NCBI GenBank assembly: GCA_910584245.1
Contig: CAJTZF010000016.1
Span: 1 to 64,000 of the forward strand
Origin: an uncultured Eubacterium sp.
Lineage (GTDB): Bacteria > Bacillota > Clostridia > Lachnospirales > Lachnospiraceae
Reading direction: 5' to 3'
DNA: 64,000 nucleotides
Position numbers and translations under genes: made by a program. How positions within the stretch are numbered: position 1 is the stretch's first letter; every line of letters begins with the position of its first letter. Below are positions 55,713 through 62,951 of the stretch, one piece after another. The notes under the pieces are model-generated. The model had not been told where the DNA came from and did no database searches. It saw nothing but the letters and a program-made list of their open reading frames with translations.

Positions 55713-56249
55713 TCAATCGTCCTTCATGTGTATATGGGATAGATCGTTTATTTTTACCGCGGACACAATTCCTTTATTCTTCGTTTCTTGATATTTTTCG
55801 TTTAATATAACATTTATAAAATTAAAACTACCTTTAGGTGTAATAACTTTATCTACCGCTTTTACAGAATTGATCTTATATTTTGTCTGTAAAGCAGCAA
55901 AGGTAATTTTATCCTTGCCTTCATAATTAAATTCCACTTTACTTTTGTCTTCTGTATCATCATACAATGTGTCACAAATATATGAAATAAATCCATTTTC
56001 CGACAACGCGAAATACTTCCGCGCTTTCTTATCATCACTTTCATATATGTACTCTTCTCCTTCGTCATCTGCTGCCCTATATTTTAGACTATCTTTATCT
56101 ACACCAAAAAGTTCCACATACTTATCTTTAAGATTAAAACATCCACTCTCATATTGCATATTCAATATACCAATCTGGGCGTTCCAAATATGTTCGATTT
56201 CATCGGTAAAATCAAATGCCACCATCCAGTCATCCACTGGCTCGCCCAT
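55713..56249 (-). CDS. Hypothetical protein, probably 5'-truncated
   Basis: A 178-aa acidic soluble protein (MGEPVDDWMVAFDFTDEIEHIW..., SDDKKARKYFALSENGFISYI). I recognise no family. The ATG at 56249 has no ribosome site, while the same frame stays open another ~26 codons upstream with protein-like sequence (KHLRGLIRRFSAIKSIKNV) before a stop but without ATG, GTG or TTG. This suggests loss of the true 5' end. Base composition is more AT-rich than the neighbouring icd, marking the edge of an accessory region. Confidence 0.5.
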   Translation of the reverse strand: MGEPVDDWMVAFDFTDEIEHIWNAQIGILNMQYESGCFNLKDKYVELFGVDKDSLKYRAADDEGEEYIYESDDKKARKYFALSENGFISYICDTLYDDTEDKSKVEFNYEGKDKITFAALQTKYKINSVKAVDKVITPKGSFNFINVILNEKYQETKNKGIVSAVKINDLSHIHMKDD

Positions 56250-56458
56250 AACATTTTTTATTGATTTTATAGCGGAAAATCTTCTTATAAGCCCCCTTAA
56301 ATGTTTACATGGAATTAGTGTTCTTTAAGTCGTCCATGAATATCCACCTTTTAATTATTTTTGTTCCGTACCAAGCATAGGAAAGGGGTATCCTTGTATG
56401 TTACTATTAACTTATTGAGAATACCCCAAACCCTTTAGTAAACTGAAATTTTCTTGTT

Positions 56459-56992
56459 TTAACCAATCAATTTAGCATTGCAAAAATCAGATGCCCTGAG
56501 TTCGTAATCAATCGAAGTCTGCAGTTCTCCTAATTGATCTTTCCATGAATTTTCATTTACGGCAATTTTTTTAAATCCTAACAACTCATAGACATGTTGC
56601 GCCCTTGTATTCTTTAGATTGGTATCTAAAAAAATAAGTTCATAACCCGTACTGAACAGTTTTTCGATAAGCATACTTAATATTACTCGTCCCAGACCTT
56701 TCCCTTGAAAATCTGAATTGCAGATTTTGATTCCTATCTCGACCTTTTTGCCTTCATAAACATAGAAGCTCATTTCACCGATTGATGTTCCTCTATATTC
56801 AATAATAAGTCGTCTTTTTGTGTCATCACTGTCATTAGCAATCTGCTCTTTAATCTCTTCCGCTGTTGTTCCAAGTCCATTAGGAAACCCTGCATGAGCC
56901 ATAACACTTCCGTCATTCCACCAAGTTGCAAGCTGTTCGCAATCCTTTCCCTCTGCGTTTCTAATGCATAAATCATTATAAATTATTCTCAT
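56459..56992 (-). CDS. GNAT-family N-acetyltransferase
   Basis: A 177-aa acetyltransferase. The acetyl-CoA-binding motif A is KICNSDFQGKGLGRVILSM, preceded by SIGEMSFYVYEGKKVEIGI and followed by LDTNLKNTRAQHVYELLGFKK. The N-terminal WWNDGSVMAHAGFPNGLG resembles RimJ/RimL-like members. The acceptor substrate is unknown. A good AGGAGG site precedes ATG 56992. Confidence 0.88.
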   Translation of the reverse strand: MRIIYNDLCIRNAEGKDCEQLATWWNDGSVMAHAGFPNGLGTTAEEIKEQIANDSDDTKRRLIIEYRGTSIGEMSFYVYEGKKVEIGIKICNSDFQGKGLGRVILSMLIEKLFSTGYELIFLDTNLKNTRAQHVYELLGFKKIAVNENSWKDQLGELQTSIDYELRASDFCNAKLIG

Positions 56993-56999
56993 TTTATTT

Positions 57000-57360
57000 C
57001 CTCCTGTATTTTAATATTGGAGGATTATTTAATGTATATCCTCCAGCCACATAACATATTATTTTTCATAAATCTCGTATCGTTTTATATTGCCGTAGCA
57101 CCATCTAGTCACCAAAGCAAAAAAATGATTGCTGCTTTGAGCTTCCTAAAAGTGAAAAAGTCCGTGTTTACAAAGGATTTTTCCCATTAATGCTTATGGA
57201 TACCATAAAATCAAATATTATTTTTTTGGACTTACGTTAGCCTTGTCAATCTCCCCCGGCTACAAGAGCAACCATAACGCATCCTTTCTCAAATAACAAT
57301 ACTTTCTGCACGAAACAACAATTTTCCCTCGTTTTTGGAAAAAAAGAGAACTTAAACCAG
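57000..57360. other. Gene-poor stretch before the conjugative-element remnants
   Basis: No convincing gene is seen in this AT-rich stretch. Only short out-of-frame pieces occur on the minus strand, such as one ending in MVALVAGGD. Confidence 0.4.
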
Positions 57361-57720
57361 CCTTCTCTTTTCCCTATCCACTTTCCCATTATGCGCATAC
57401 AATGCCCTGTCACCGGGTTTGATTGCTTTGTGCACTGTTCCCTCCTGAACCGTGACAAACTTTCTGGTGCTTTCGGCTGGTATGCTATAAAGCAGGCTGT
57501 GGTCCGTATCCAGCTTTTTCAGATAACGCCACTGTTCTTTATCCTTGTAGAAATTTGCGTACGGTTCCCCTCATGACCTCAAGCAGACAGCCCTGCACGG
57601 GAATAAACATCTTGTTCATATAACTCTGGTTAGCTTGCCTGCGGCGGCAAAAGTCCGTATAGGACAGCTCCATATAGATACTTTTCTTGGTGCATACTTC
57701 ACCGTAAGTACCTCCCATCT
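57361..57720 (-). pseudogene. Degenerate conjugative-element ORF (sigma-like/accessory) remnants
   Basis: Minus strand from 57718 reads MGGTYGEVCTKKSIYMELSY, TDFCRRRQANQSYMNKM and FIPVQGCLLEVM, then the frame shifts to NFYKDKEQWRYLKKLDTDHS and on to TVHKAIKPGDRALYAHNGKV. The pieces FIPVQG.LLEV and NFYKDKE.WRYLKKLDT resemble sigma-factor-like accessory ORFs carried by Tn1549-type conjugative elements; this is from memory and not searched. The frame is interrupted by a stop and a shift, so the gene is dead. Confidence 0.45.
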
Positions 57721-57767
57721 GAATTTTTGAAATACTAAAATCCAGATGGAGAGGATGGGGAGCGGCA

Positions 57768-57989
57768 ATGAACGCCAGAAACAGCCGTGCGGCACATTCC
57801 GATAAAAAACGACAAAAGAAATATGCGAAGCAAAAATATTACATAGCGATTACCGAAAGTGAACGGAGGATTATCATAAATGCTTTGAACACCCTGCATA
57901 ACAAGCTACTTACGGAGGGGAGATATACCGACGCCGTTGATGATGTTTTAATCAAAATAGCCTACGCACCAATCAGGAAATCAGAATGA
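57768..57989 (+). CDS. Small basic protein of conjugative-element type
   Basis: A 73-aa protein with a basic N terminus (SRAAHSDKKRQKKYAKQKYY) followed by IAITESERRIIINALNTLHN and YTDAVDDVLIKIAYAPIRK. The ITE-ERRIIINALN...EGRYTDAVD-VLIK pattern recalls small ORFs linked to Tn916/Tn1549-like elements; function unknown. GGGGAG precedes the ATG. The stop overlaps a bidirectional terminator. Confidence 0.5.
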   Translation: MNARNSRAAHSDKKRQKKYAKQKYYIAITESERRIIINALNTLHNKLLTEGRYTDAVDDVLIKIAYAPIRKSE

Positions 57990-58018
57990 CGGGTATTTTT
58001 ACAGACCCCGTCATTTTT
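57986..58018. terminator. Bidirectional terminator between the small ORF and the HxlR gene
   Basis: ATGACGG, a 15-base loop rich in T/A, CCGTCAT and TTTTT. It overlaps the TGA of the plus-strand ORF and directly follows the HxlR stop on the other strand. Confidence 0.75.
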
Positions 58019-58356
58019 CAATTCATGGATGCCTTATATTCTTCGCCCCAATTCCACAGTGCATCAAGAATAGGCTTCAAGCTCTTACCTAACTGAGTCA
58101 GAGAATATTCTACTCTTGGTGGGACTTCCGCATACACTTTACGATGAATAAGACCATTTTCTTCCATATCACGAAGCTGGGCGGTCAGTACCTTTTGAGA
58201 TACGCTGCCTATGAATTTCTTCAATTCTCCAAAGCGTTTTGTGCCGGGGAGCAAGTCACGCAAAATCAACACTTTCCACTTATCACCGATTAAAGTCAAA
58301 GTTGTTTCCACAGGGCAGGCAGGCAATTCCTTTACTGATTTTTTTTCGCTCATCAT
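58018..58356 (-). CDS. HxlR-family transcriptional regulator
   Basis: A 112-aa winged-helix regulator. It has the family pattern CPVETTLTLIGDKWKVLILRDL, RFGELKKFIGSVSQKVLTAQLRDMEENGL, and PRVEYSLTQLGKSL. The N-terminal Cys (PACPVETTL) is the redox- or electrophile-sensing position in relatives such as YodB and HypR. It is divergent from an NTF2-like/PNPOx cluster and probably controls it from the intergenic operators. Confidence 0.9.
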   Translation of the reverse strand: MMSEKKSVKELPACPVETTLTLIGDKWKVLILRDLLPGTKRFGELKKFIGSVSQKVLTAQLRDMEENGLIHRKVYAEVPPRVEYSLTQLGKSLKPILDALWNWGEEYKASMN

Positions 58357-58526
58357 ATCATTTCCTTATAATAGTTTCTGTCAGAAACTTCGTATAATAT
58401 TTTGCCATACTCCCTCAAAATAATCAATATCCCAAATTGAAATCGACGGCGGATAAAACTTTTCAAAAAAATTTTTACGGATATAAAATCGTCAAAATGC
58501 CCGAAACCATGCATTTGTTTCCTTTT

Positions 58527-58558
58527 GGTAACTGCCTAATAGTATCATTTCGGTAACT
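58527..58558 (+). promoter_or_regulatory. Tandem GGTAACT sites, HxlR operator candidate
   Basis: GGTAACT at 58527-58533 and 58552-58558, 25 bp apart, flanking an AT-rich core with TAATAGTAT. They lie just upstream of the promoter of the divergent operon. Confidence 0.5.
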
Positions 58559-58579
58559 ACACCACAATAAAGTGCTTAC

Positions 58580-58608
58580 TTTACACTTGAAACTGCCGTT
58601 CGTATAAT
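58580..58608 (+). promoter_or_regulatory. Promoter of the NTF2-like/PNPOx operon
   Basis: TTTACA, 17-bp spacer, TATAAT; predicted start about 60 bp before the first ATG. It is adjacent to the GGTAACT sites. Confidence 0.65.
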
Positions 58609-58674
58609 ATAGTCAAGAGCTACGGAGAACGGCCGCTGCGAAGCTCGAAGCAAATCCAAAAGGAGAAATCCGCT

Positions 58675-58965
58675 ATGAACATTTTTAAGAAATTTTTTGG
58701 CAGCAGCCAAGCGAATATGAAGGAGGAAACTACAATGACAAACACACAGAAAGCTCTCGACATTCAGATGATTTATAACACCGTTCATCAGGTGCTTGCA
58801 CATGGTAATTATGTCCTTGCAGTCAGCGAGGGTACTTTCGGCGGCGCACCTACCGCTTACTATGACCTGTGGCGTGTCGAGGATGGTAAGATTGCTGAGC
58901 ATTGGGATGTAATGGAAACCATTGCGGACAAATCTACTTGGCAGAATCAGAACGGCAAGTTCTAA
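58675..58965 (+). pseudogene. NTF2/SnoaL-like protein with internal deletion
   Basis: A 96-aa ORF. The C-terminal part (QMIYNTVHQVLAHGNYVLAV, SEGTFGGAPTAYYDLWRVED, KIAEHWDVMETI) is typical of the second half of NTF2-like/SnoaL proteins, which are about 120-150 aa. The N-terminal part MTNTQKALD (second ATG 58735, with AAGGAGG) looks like the family start, but the ~60-70 residues between are missing. The fold should not be complete. An earlier ATG 58675 also has a ribosome site. Confidence 0.6.
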
Positions 58966-59046
58966 ATGAAACAGCCAAAGCCTCGCACGTTTATCCAAAC
59001 TGCGAGGCTTGGAATTGTTTCTTAATTATGGATAGGAGGGCAGCAA

Positions 59047-59949
59047 ATGAACTATTTGCATTATTTAGAAAAAGAGATACATTCCGTTATTATGGCGACG
59101 GTTGATGATAGTGGGCTGCCCGTTACCTGTGCTATCGACATTATGGATAGCGATGAAAATGGGCTGTACTTCCTGACAGCAAAAGGAAAAGGTTTCTATG
59201 ACCGCTTAAAAAAAAGCGGATATGCCGCATTAACGGGAATGAAAGGCAGCGATACGCTGTCCTGTGTGACGGTTTCTGTTCGTGGCAAGGTACAGAAAAT
59301 CGGCAACACACCTTTAAAAAGGCTGTTTGAAAAAAATCCGTATATGAATGAAATCTATCTGACGGAACAATCCCGTCAGGCTCTTACTGTTTTTCGGCTC
59401 TATGAAGGCAGCGGCGAGTGGTTTGACCTTTCCAAAAAGCCGATTGAGCGAGCCGCTTTTACGATTGGAGACAAACAGGAAAAAACACGGGGCTATGAAA
59501 TTCCGTCTGGCTTGTGCAAAACTTATAAAACAGCAAGGTCACGAGGAAGAAACAGGCAAGGCGAAAATTACGCCTGCCTTACCAAAAAAGATAAGGAATT
59601 ATTTACATCCTGCTACCGTTCCTGTTTGGAACCGGCCGAGCAAAATGGGTTGGAAAAGCCCTATGCGCATTTATTAAATATCGTGAAAGGTAAGGGCTAT
59701 TTTGTACTAACCACAAATGTTGGCCACCAATTTCAACTTGCAGGCTTTGATAAAAAGCGTCTGTTTTATGCGCAGGGTGATTATGGACTTTGGCAATGTT
59801 CCAAAGCCTGCCACGATAAAACTTATGATAACGAGGAAATTGTGCGTCGGATGGTTGCGACACAAAAGAATTTGAAAATTCATCCCCAAATGCCCCGTAT
59901 GCGGCGGCAAACCGCTATGAGAACTTTATCAGGCAGCATAAAAATTTGA
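59047..59949 (+). pseudogene. Chimeric ORF: PNPOx-like flavoprotein fragment fused to a Sir2 deacylase fragment
   Basis: Residues 1-155 match pyridoxamine-5'-phosphate-oxidase-like flavoproteins (HSVIMATVDDSGLPVTCAID, LYFLTAKGKGFYDRLKKSGY, LFEKNPYMNEIY), but the usual C-terminal ferredoxin-like part is gone. After a junction near 59510-59590 the ORF continues as the middle of a Sir2-type NAD deacylase (YAHLLNIVKGKGYFVLTTNV, LFYAQGDYGLWQC). The Sir2 N-terminal Rossmann motif is absent. The chimera most likely arose by deletion between two adjacent genes and is not expected to be an active enzyme of either kind. Confidence 0.75.
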
Positions 59950-60044
59950 ATATTTTGTTTTTAGAGCCTGGCGTTGGTGCAAATACCCCTGCCATTATCA
60001 AATATCCGTTTTCTGGTTTCATGGTGAGAAGCAGCGTTGCATAA
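59600..60044 (+). pseudogene. Sir2-type deacylase remnant, multiply shifted
   Basis: Parts of a Sir2 gene occur in successive frames: LLNIVKGKGYFVLTTNVGHQ in frame with the PNPOx ORF, then CPVCGGKPL (zinc motif) shifted, then YENFIRQHKNLNILFLEPGV and GANTPAIIKYPF shifted again, ending at a stop near 60042. The region between the zinc motif and YENFIR lacks about 20 codons. So several separate indels have accumulated, indicating old decay. Confidence 0.7.
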
Positions 60045-60147
60045 GCAGGGATTTTTTTAACCGGCTTCCTGCCATTCCCCGATATGCTATGTATAAACTG
60101 CCTTTACTCTGACTAGACAGATGAATAACTACCCGAAAACGGATCAT

Positions 60148-60187
60148 AAAAAATCCCTCCAAACTTGAAAACCCTGGTCTGGAGGGA
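60148..60187 (-). terminator. Terminator of the acetyltransferase/Ntn-hydrolase operon
   Basis: TCCCTCCA / TGGAGGGA stem with a 17-base loop and TTTTTT on the minus strand, about 110 bp past the hydrolase stop. Confidence 0.75.
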
Positions 60188-60298
60188 AGTCAGTTAATCC
60201 TATAAGCATAAGAAATCATCTACCAAATCAACCGCTCTTTTATTTGGTGGATTTTACACAATATAGGTATAACATGCGCTATCGCTCTCTACTATTGT

Positions 60299-61036
60299 TT
60301 ACCTGCCTTCTTTGCCATATATTTTTTGTTTCTGATTCCCGTCAAACTGGTATTCTGTAACATTCATAAAGTCATTATTTAAAACATAATAAACCCGGTT
60401 TTCTTTCACAGAATATACAAAAGAAACCCGTGTTGCCCAAAGCCCCTCTTGTCTTACTAATTTTAATATGCTGAATGCATCCGCGACCGAAAATTTTTCA
60501 TTCTGCCTTTTTAACTGTTTATCAGCCCTCTCAAATCTGTCATCTCCAGATACAATGTAAGGTTGGGTTATTTCGGGATTTAATACCGAATAGTTGGTAA
60601 TCAGAGAGTACTTTGTATACTCGAAACGGTATCCTATCCCTGGCTCAATAATAAGGACACGTCCGTTTTTATCAGAAAGCATAGCCTGCATGGTGGCGTC
60701 TTTTGCATATACAATTTTTTTGCTCTGGACAATGTCAAGTGCATCGTCAAATAAAATTTCACCTTTAATATAGCTTTCTGTCAAATCGGCAACTGTAATA
60801 TACCCCTCACCGTCGCGATATTCACCGTTCTTATTTCCATTCACATAAAGTAAAGTCCCGACATTCCCGTTTCTATTGATTCCATGAAAAGAGTGGTATT
60901 CATTATCTGGCATCTTAATGCCAATAAAAAACCTGTCCTTTTCTGCAATAACTGTATGTGTCCATACAGAAAGGTCAATGTCAAAATTAAATCCGACAAC
61001 TGTATTGTCTCCGTTATAAACAAATCTCGTACACAT
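60299..61036 (-). CDS. Ntn-type linear amide C-N hydrolase (choloylglycine hydrolase-like)
   Basis: A 245-aa Ntn-hydrolase with start Met-Cys-Thr-Arg (ATG 61036): removal of Met would leave Cys as N-terminal nucleophile, as in choloylglycine hydrolase and penicillin V acylase. Further family traits are NTVVGFNFDID, HSFHGINRNGNVGTLLYVN and SLITNYSVLNP. GGAGGG lies seven bases upstream. The ATG is two bases after the acetyltransferase stop, so the two genes are one operon. Substrate (bile salt, acyl-homoserine-lactone-like or antibiotic amide) cannot be predicted. Confidence 0.75.
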   Translation of the reverse strand: MCTRFVYNGDNTVVGFNFDIDLSVWTHTVIAEKDRFFIGIKMPDNEYHSFHGINRNGNVGTLLYVNGNKNGEYRDGEGYITVADLTESYIKGEILFDDALDIVQSKKIVYAKDATMQAMLSDKNGRVLIIEPGIGYRFEYTKYSLITNYSVLNPEITQPYIVSGDDRFERADKQLKRQNEKFSVADAFSILKLVRQEGLWATRVSFVYSVKENRVYYVLNNDFMNVTEYQFDGNQKQKIYGKEGR

Positions 61037-61038
61037 AT

Positions 61039-61671
61039 TTAACCCTCCATAAGCTCCTTGATACATCCCGACTGTATTGCCGCTATATTTCGGGCAATTT
61101 TTTCTTTTGGCCAGTCCCACCATTTGATACAAAGCAAATCAGAAATAACATCTTCATCAAAGCGTTTTTTAATTGGCTTTGCTGGAACGCCTCCTACAAT
61201 GGTATATGGCGGCACGTCTTTTGTGACAACGGCACGAGTGCCAATAATCGCCCCATCGCCAATCTTAACTCCTGCTAAGATAACAGCTTCATAGCCGATC
61301 CATACATCATTGCCGATTATAATGTCGCCCTTATTATCCCAACTCACCGCCACATTCTTTTTATCCAACTCCCATTCTTCAAAAAAGAGCGGAAAAGGGT
61401 ATGTGCTTAATGAAGCCAACGTATGATTAGCGCTGTTGAAAAGAAATTTTGCACCACAGGCAATGGAACAAAACTTTCCGATTATGAGCTTGTCCTGATT
61501 GATTGGATAATGATACAATACATTATTTTCTTCAAATCTCGCAGGGTCATTTGAAAAATCGTTATACATCGTATAATCTCCTACTTCAATATTGGGATTA
61601 GTAATCACATTTTTAAGATAAACTGTCTGCATATCTCCTGTACGCGGATATATTTTCTTTGAATCAGCCAT
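61039..61671 (-). CDS. Vat/CatB-type (xenobiotic) O-acetyltransferase
   Basis: A 210-aa left-handed beta-helix acetyltransferase of the xenobiotic acetyltransferase class. It shows YHYPINQDKLIIGKFCSIAC, catalytic His in NSANHTLASLSTYPFPLF, GDIIIGNDVWIGYEAVILAG, IGTRAVVTKDVPPYTIVGG and LLCIKWWDWPKEKIARN. It resembles streptogramin A (Vat) and type B chloramphenicol acetyltransferases. Whether it confers resistance is unknown. The promoter TTGAAA-17-TAAAAT and AGGAGGG ribosome site lie upstream. Confidence 0.85.
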   Translation of the reverse strand: MADSKKIYPRTGDMQTVYLKNVITNPNIEVGDYTMYNDFSNDPARFEENNVLYHYPINQDKLIIGKFCSIACGAKFLFNSANHTLASLSTYPFPLFFEEWELDKKNVAVSWDNKGDIIIGNDVWIGYEAVILAGVKIGDGAIIGTRAVVTKDVPPYTIVGGVPAKPIKKRFDEDVISDLLCIKWWDWPKEKIARNIAAIQSGCIKELMEG

Positions 61672-61704
61672 TTTTAAACCCTCCTGCCGGTCATGTATAA
61701 AATA

Positions 61705-61759
61705 ATTTTATTCATCTACTGCGGTATTTTCAATACACCAAACATTACAGGCGTAATGT
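61705..61759 (-). promoter_or_regulatory. Promoter and palindromic operator candidate of the acetyltransferase operon
   Basis: Minus strand TTGAAA (61733-61728), 17-bp spacer, TAAAAT (61710-61705). Just upstream is ACATTAC-AGGC-GTAATGT (61742-61759), a perfect 7-bp palindrome suitable for a regulator. Confidence 0.45.
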
Positions 61760-61761
61760 GT

Positions 61762-61795
61762 AAAAAGAGAGCCGCTTTTCTTTAAGCAGCTCCCT
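61762..61795 (-). terminator. Terminator after the CD3324-type gene
   Basis: Minus strand AGGGAGCTGCTT, short loop, AAGCGGCTCTCT, TTTTT: a stem with one mismatch, about five bp past the CD3324-type stop. Confidence 0.8.
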
Positions 61796-61799
61796 ATCA

Positions 61800-62063
61800 T
61801 TATTTTTGATATATTATTTTTCTAATAGCATACACCGAAAGATGGTAAAAATCCGCAAGATCCTCCATAGATATACCTTGCTTATAATCTGATATAATCT
61901 TTTTATTACGGTCTTCAAGCTCTTTTCGGTAACCAGATAATTCTCCCCAAGATTTATGTTGTTCAGTTTTTGCAGGAATATAGATATAACCTGCCTGCAT
62001 ATACTTTTGCAATTCTTCAACCAACCTAACAGGGAGAATTTCATTTGCATTAATATATTTCAT
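61800..62063 (-). CDS. CD3324-type HTH protein
   Basis: An 87-aa small protein beginning MKYINANEILPVRLVEELQKYM, with KSWGELSGYRKELEDRNKKI and a predicted HTH (SMEDLADFYHLSVYAIRKII). The layout matches the CD3324/Mor-like family of Firmicutes; it is likely a DNA-binding regulator of unknown target. The ribosome site (AAGGAGG) ends a possible stem, and an attenuator-like leader precedes it. Confidence 0.75.
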   Translation of the reverse strand: MKYINANEILPVRLVEELQKYMQAGYIYIPAKTEQHKSWGELSGYRKELEDRNKKIISDYKQGISMEDLADFYHLSVYAIRKIIYQK

Positions 62064-62097
62064 ATGCGGCTTCCTCCTTGATTAATTTAGTCAAGCA

Positions 62098-62171
62098 GCA
62101 AAGCCAGCAATCTATGTTAGCGACTACTATTTACTCCATGCAAATGTCGCTTATACTGGCTTTGCATGGAG
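62098..62171 (-). promoter_or_regulatory. Mutually exclusive inverted repeats (attenuator-like leader)
   Basis: Three inverted repeats overlap: GCAAAGCCAG (62098-62107) with CTGGCTTTGC (62156-62165); AGCGAC (62119-62124) with GTCGCT (62146-62151); and CTCCATGCAAA (62134-62144) with TTTGCATGGAG (62161-62171). The first two can form one stem; the third competes with it. This is the layout of ribosome-controlled attenuators. Confidence 0.6.
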
Positions 62172-62207
62172 CCAAGCTTTATTCTTTCTTTTCTTGTTTA
62201 TACACAT
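62151..62207 (-). CDS. Leader peptide, 18 codons
   Basis: On the minus strand MCINKKRKNKAWLHAKPV and TAA, with GGTGGTGAT before the ATG. Its 3' half lies in the first arms of the competing hairpins, so a ribosome stalled on it would shift the fold. Leaders of this kind precede inducible antibiotic-resistance genes; here the next gene is the CD3324-type gene. Confidence 0.5.
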   Translation of the reverse strand: MCINKKRKNKAWLHAKPV

Positions 62208-62246
62208 AAATATCACCACCAGTGTTCTTTTTACTTACCAGAAGAA

Positions 62247-62275
62247 ATTATACCATAGAGGTTTGGACAAATCAA
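62247..62275 (-). promoter_or_regulatory. Strong sigma-A promoter of the attenuator-like leader
   Basis: Minus strand TTGATT (62275-62270), 17-bp spacer, TATAAT (62252-62247) with TG one base upstream (extended -10). The start is predicted near 62240, about 175 bp before the CD3324-type gene. Confidence 0.65.
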
Positions 62276-62319
62276 GAAATGTCACATTGTCTTTTGCATA
62301 CAGAACAACATATTCAAAA

Positions 62320-62668
62320 ACAAGCGACAGAGCTTTTACCCTCTGCCGCCCTGTCCATTCTAAGGCATTTTCTTCCTTTAGCTATTCTTTTGCCCTGCGC
62401 CTGTTTATCAATGTCGGCAAGGTAAGCATTGAGCCTGCCGCTTATGAGAAGATTGGTATATGTAACCTTACGGTACTGCTTCACATAATCCAGATGCCGT
62501 TTTCTCACCTGTCGGCTCGCTCGGTCCGCAGCTTGAGTTCCACTGGCACTGGCTCATCCCCCATGTGCCTATCGGCTGTTCTTCTTCGTTTGGTAATCTT
62601 AAATCTAGAATAAGATACCCATTTTCTTCGTGGTATGTGCCGCCTAACTATTCAAATATTGATTTCAT
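62320..62668 (-). pseudogene. TnpV-type transposon protein remnant
   Basis: Minus strand from ATG 62668: MKSIFE, TAG, LGGTYHEENGYLILDLRLPN, EEEQPIGTWGM, then a shifted frame with RKRHLDYVKQYRKVTYTNLL and SGRLNAYLADIDKQAQ, then another shift giving LKEENALEWTGR. This succession matches TnpV proteins of Clostridial transposons (about 120 aa). It has one in-frame stop and at least two frameshifts, so it is an old, inactive scar. Confidence 0.75.
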
Positions 62669-62893
62669 ATGCAAAAACTCCTTTTCTGTATAGTCTGGTT
62701 TCTGCGGAGTATCTGCAAGCAATGTATCAGCAGGCTGTATGTATATATTATCTTTAAGTTAAGTAATCCCCCTGTATACTGTATTGTCATCATCCTCAAA
62801 ACTCCTTTCTTCCCAGTAGGGGGCTATTACAACAAAAACCATGCAGAACATATCCACATAGTTTCTATATCCATGAAAACTGCCCTGCCACAT
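62669..62893. other. Intergenic region between the TnpV remnant and the MATE gene
   Basis: No gene recognised. It holds only short, stop-rich frames and ends at the MATE terminator. Confidence 0.4.
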
Positions 62894-62930
62894 AAAAACG
62901 GCGGCTTTAATTGTTATTTCAAAACCGCCG
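62894..62930 (-). terminator. Terminator of the MATE gene
   Basis: Minus strand CGGCGGTTTT, 12-base loop, AAAGCCGCCG, TTTTT, about 20 bp past the stop. Confidence 0.8.
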
Positions 62931-62951
62931 GACGGCATGAAACTCTTCTTT

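Noticed and set aside
56385..56427. GGGGTAT...ATACCCC inverted repeat as terminator of the GNAT gene
   Set aside because: A 7-10 bp stem with a 29-base loop and no clear T-run; too weak to call.
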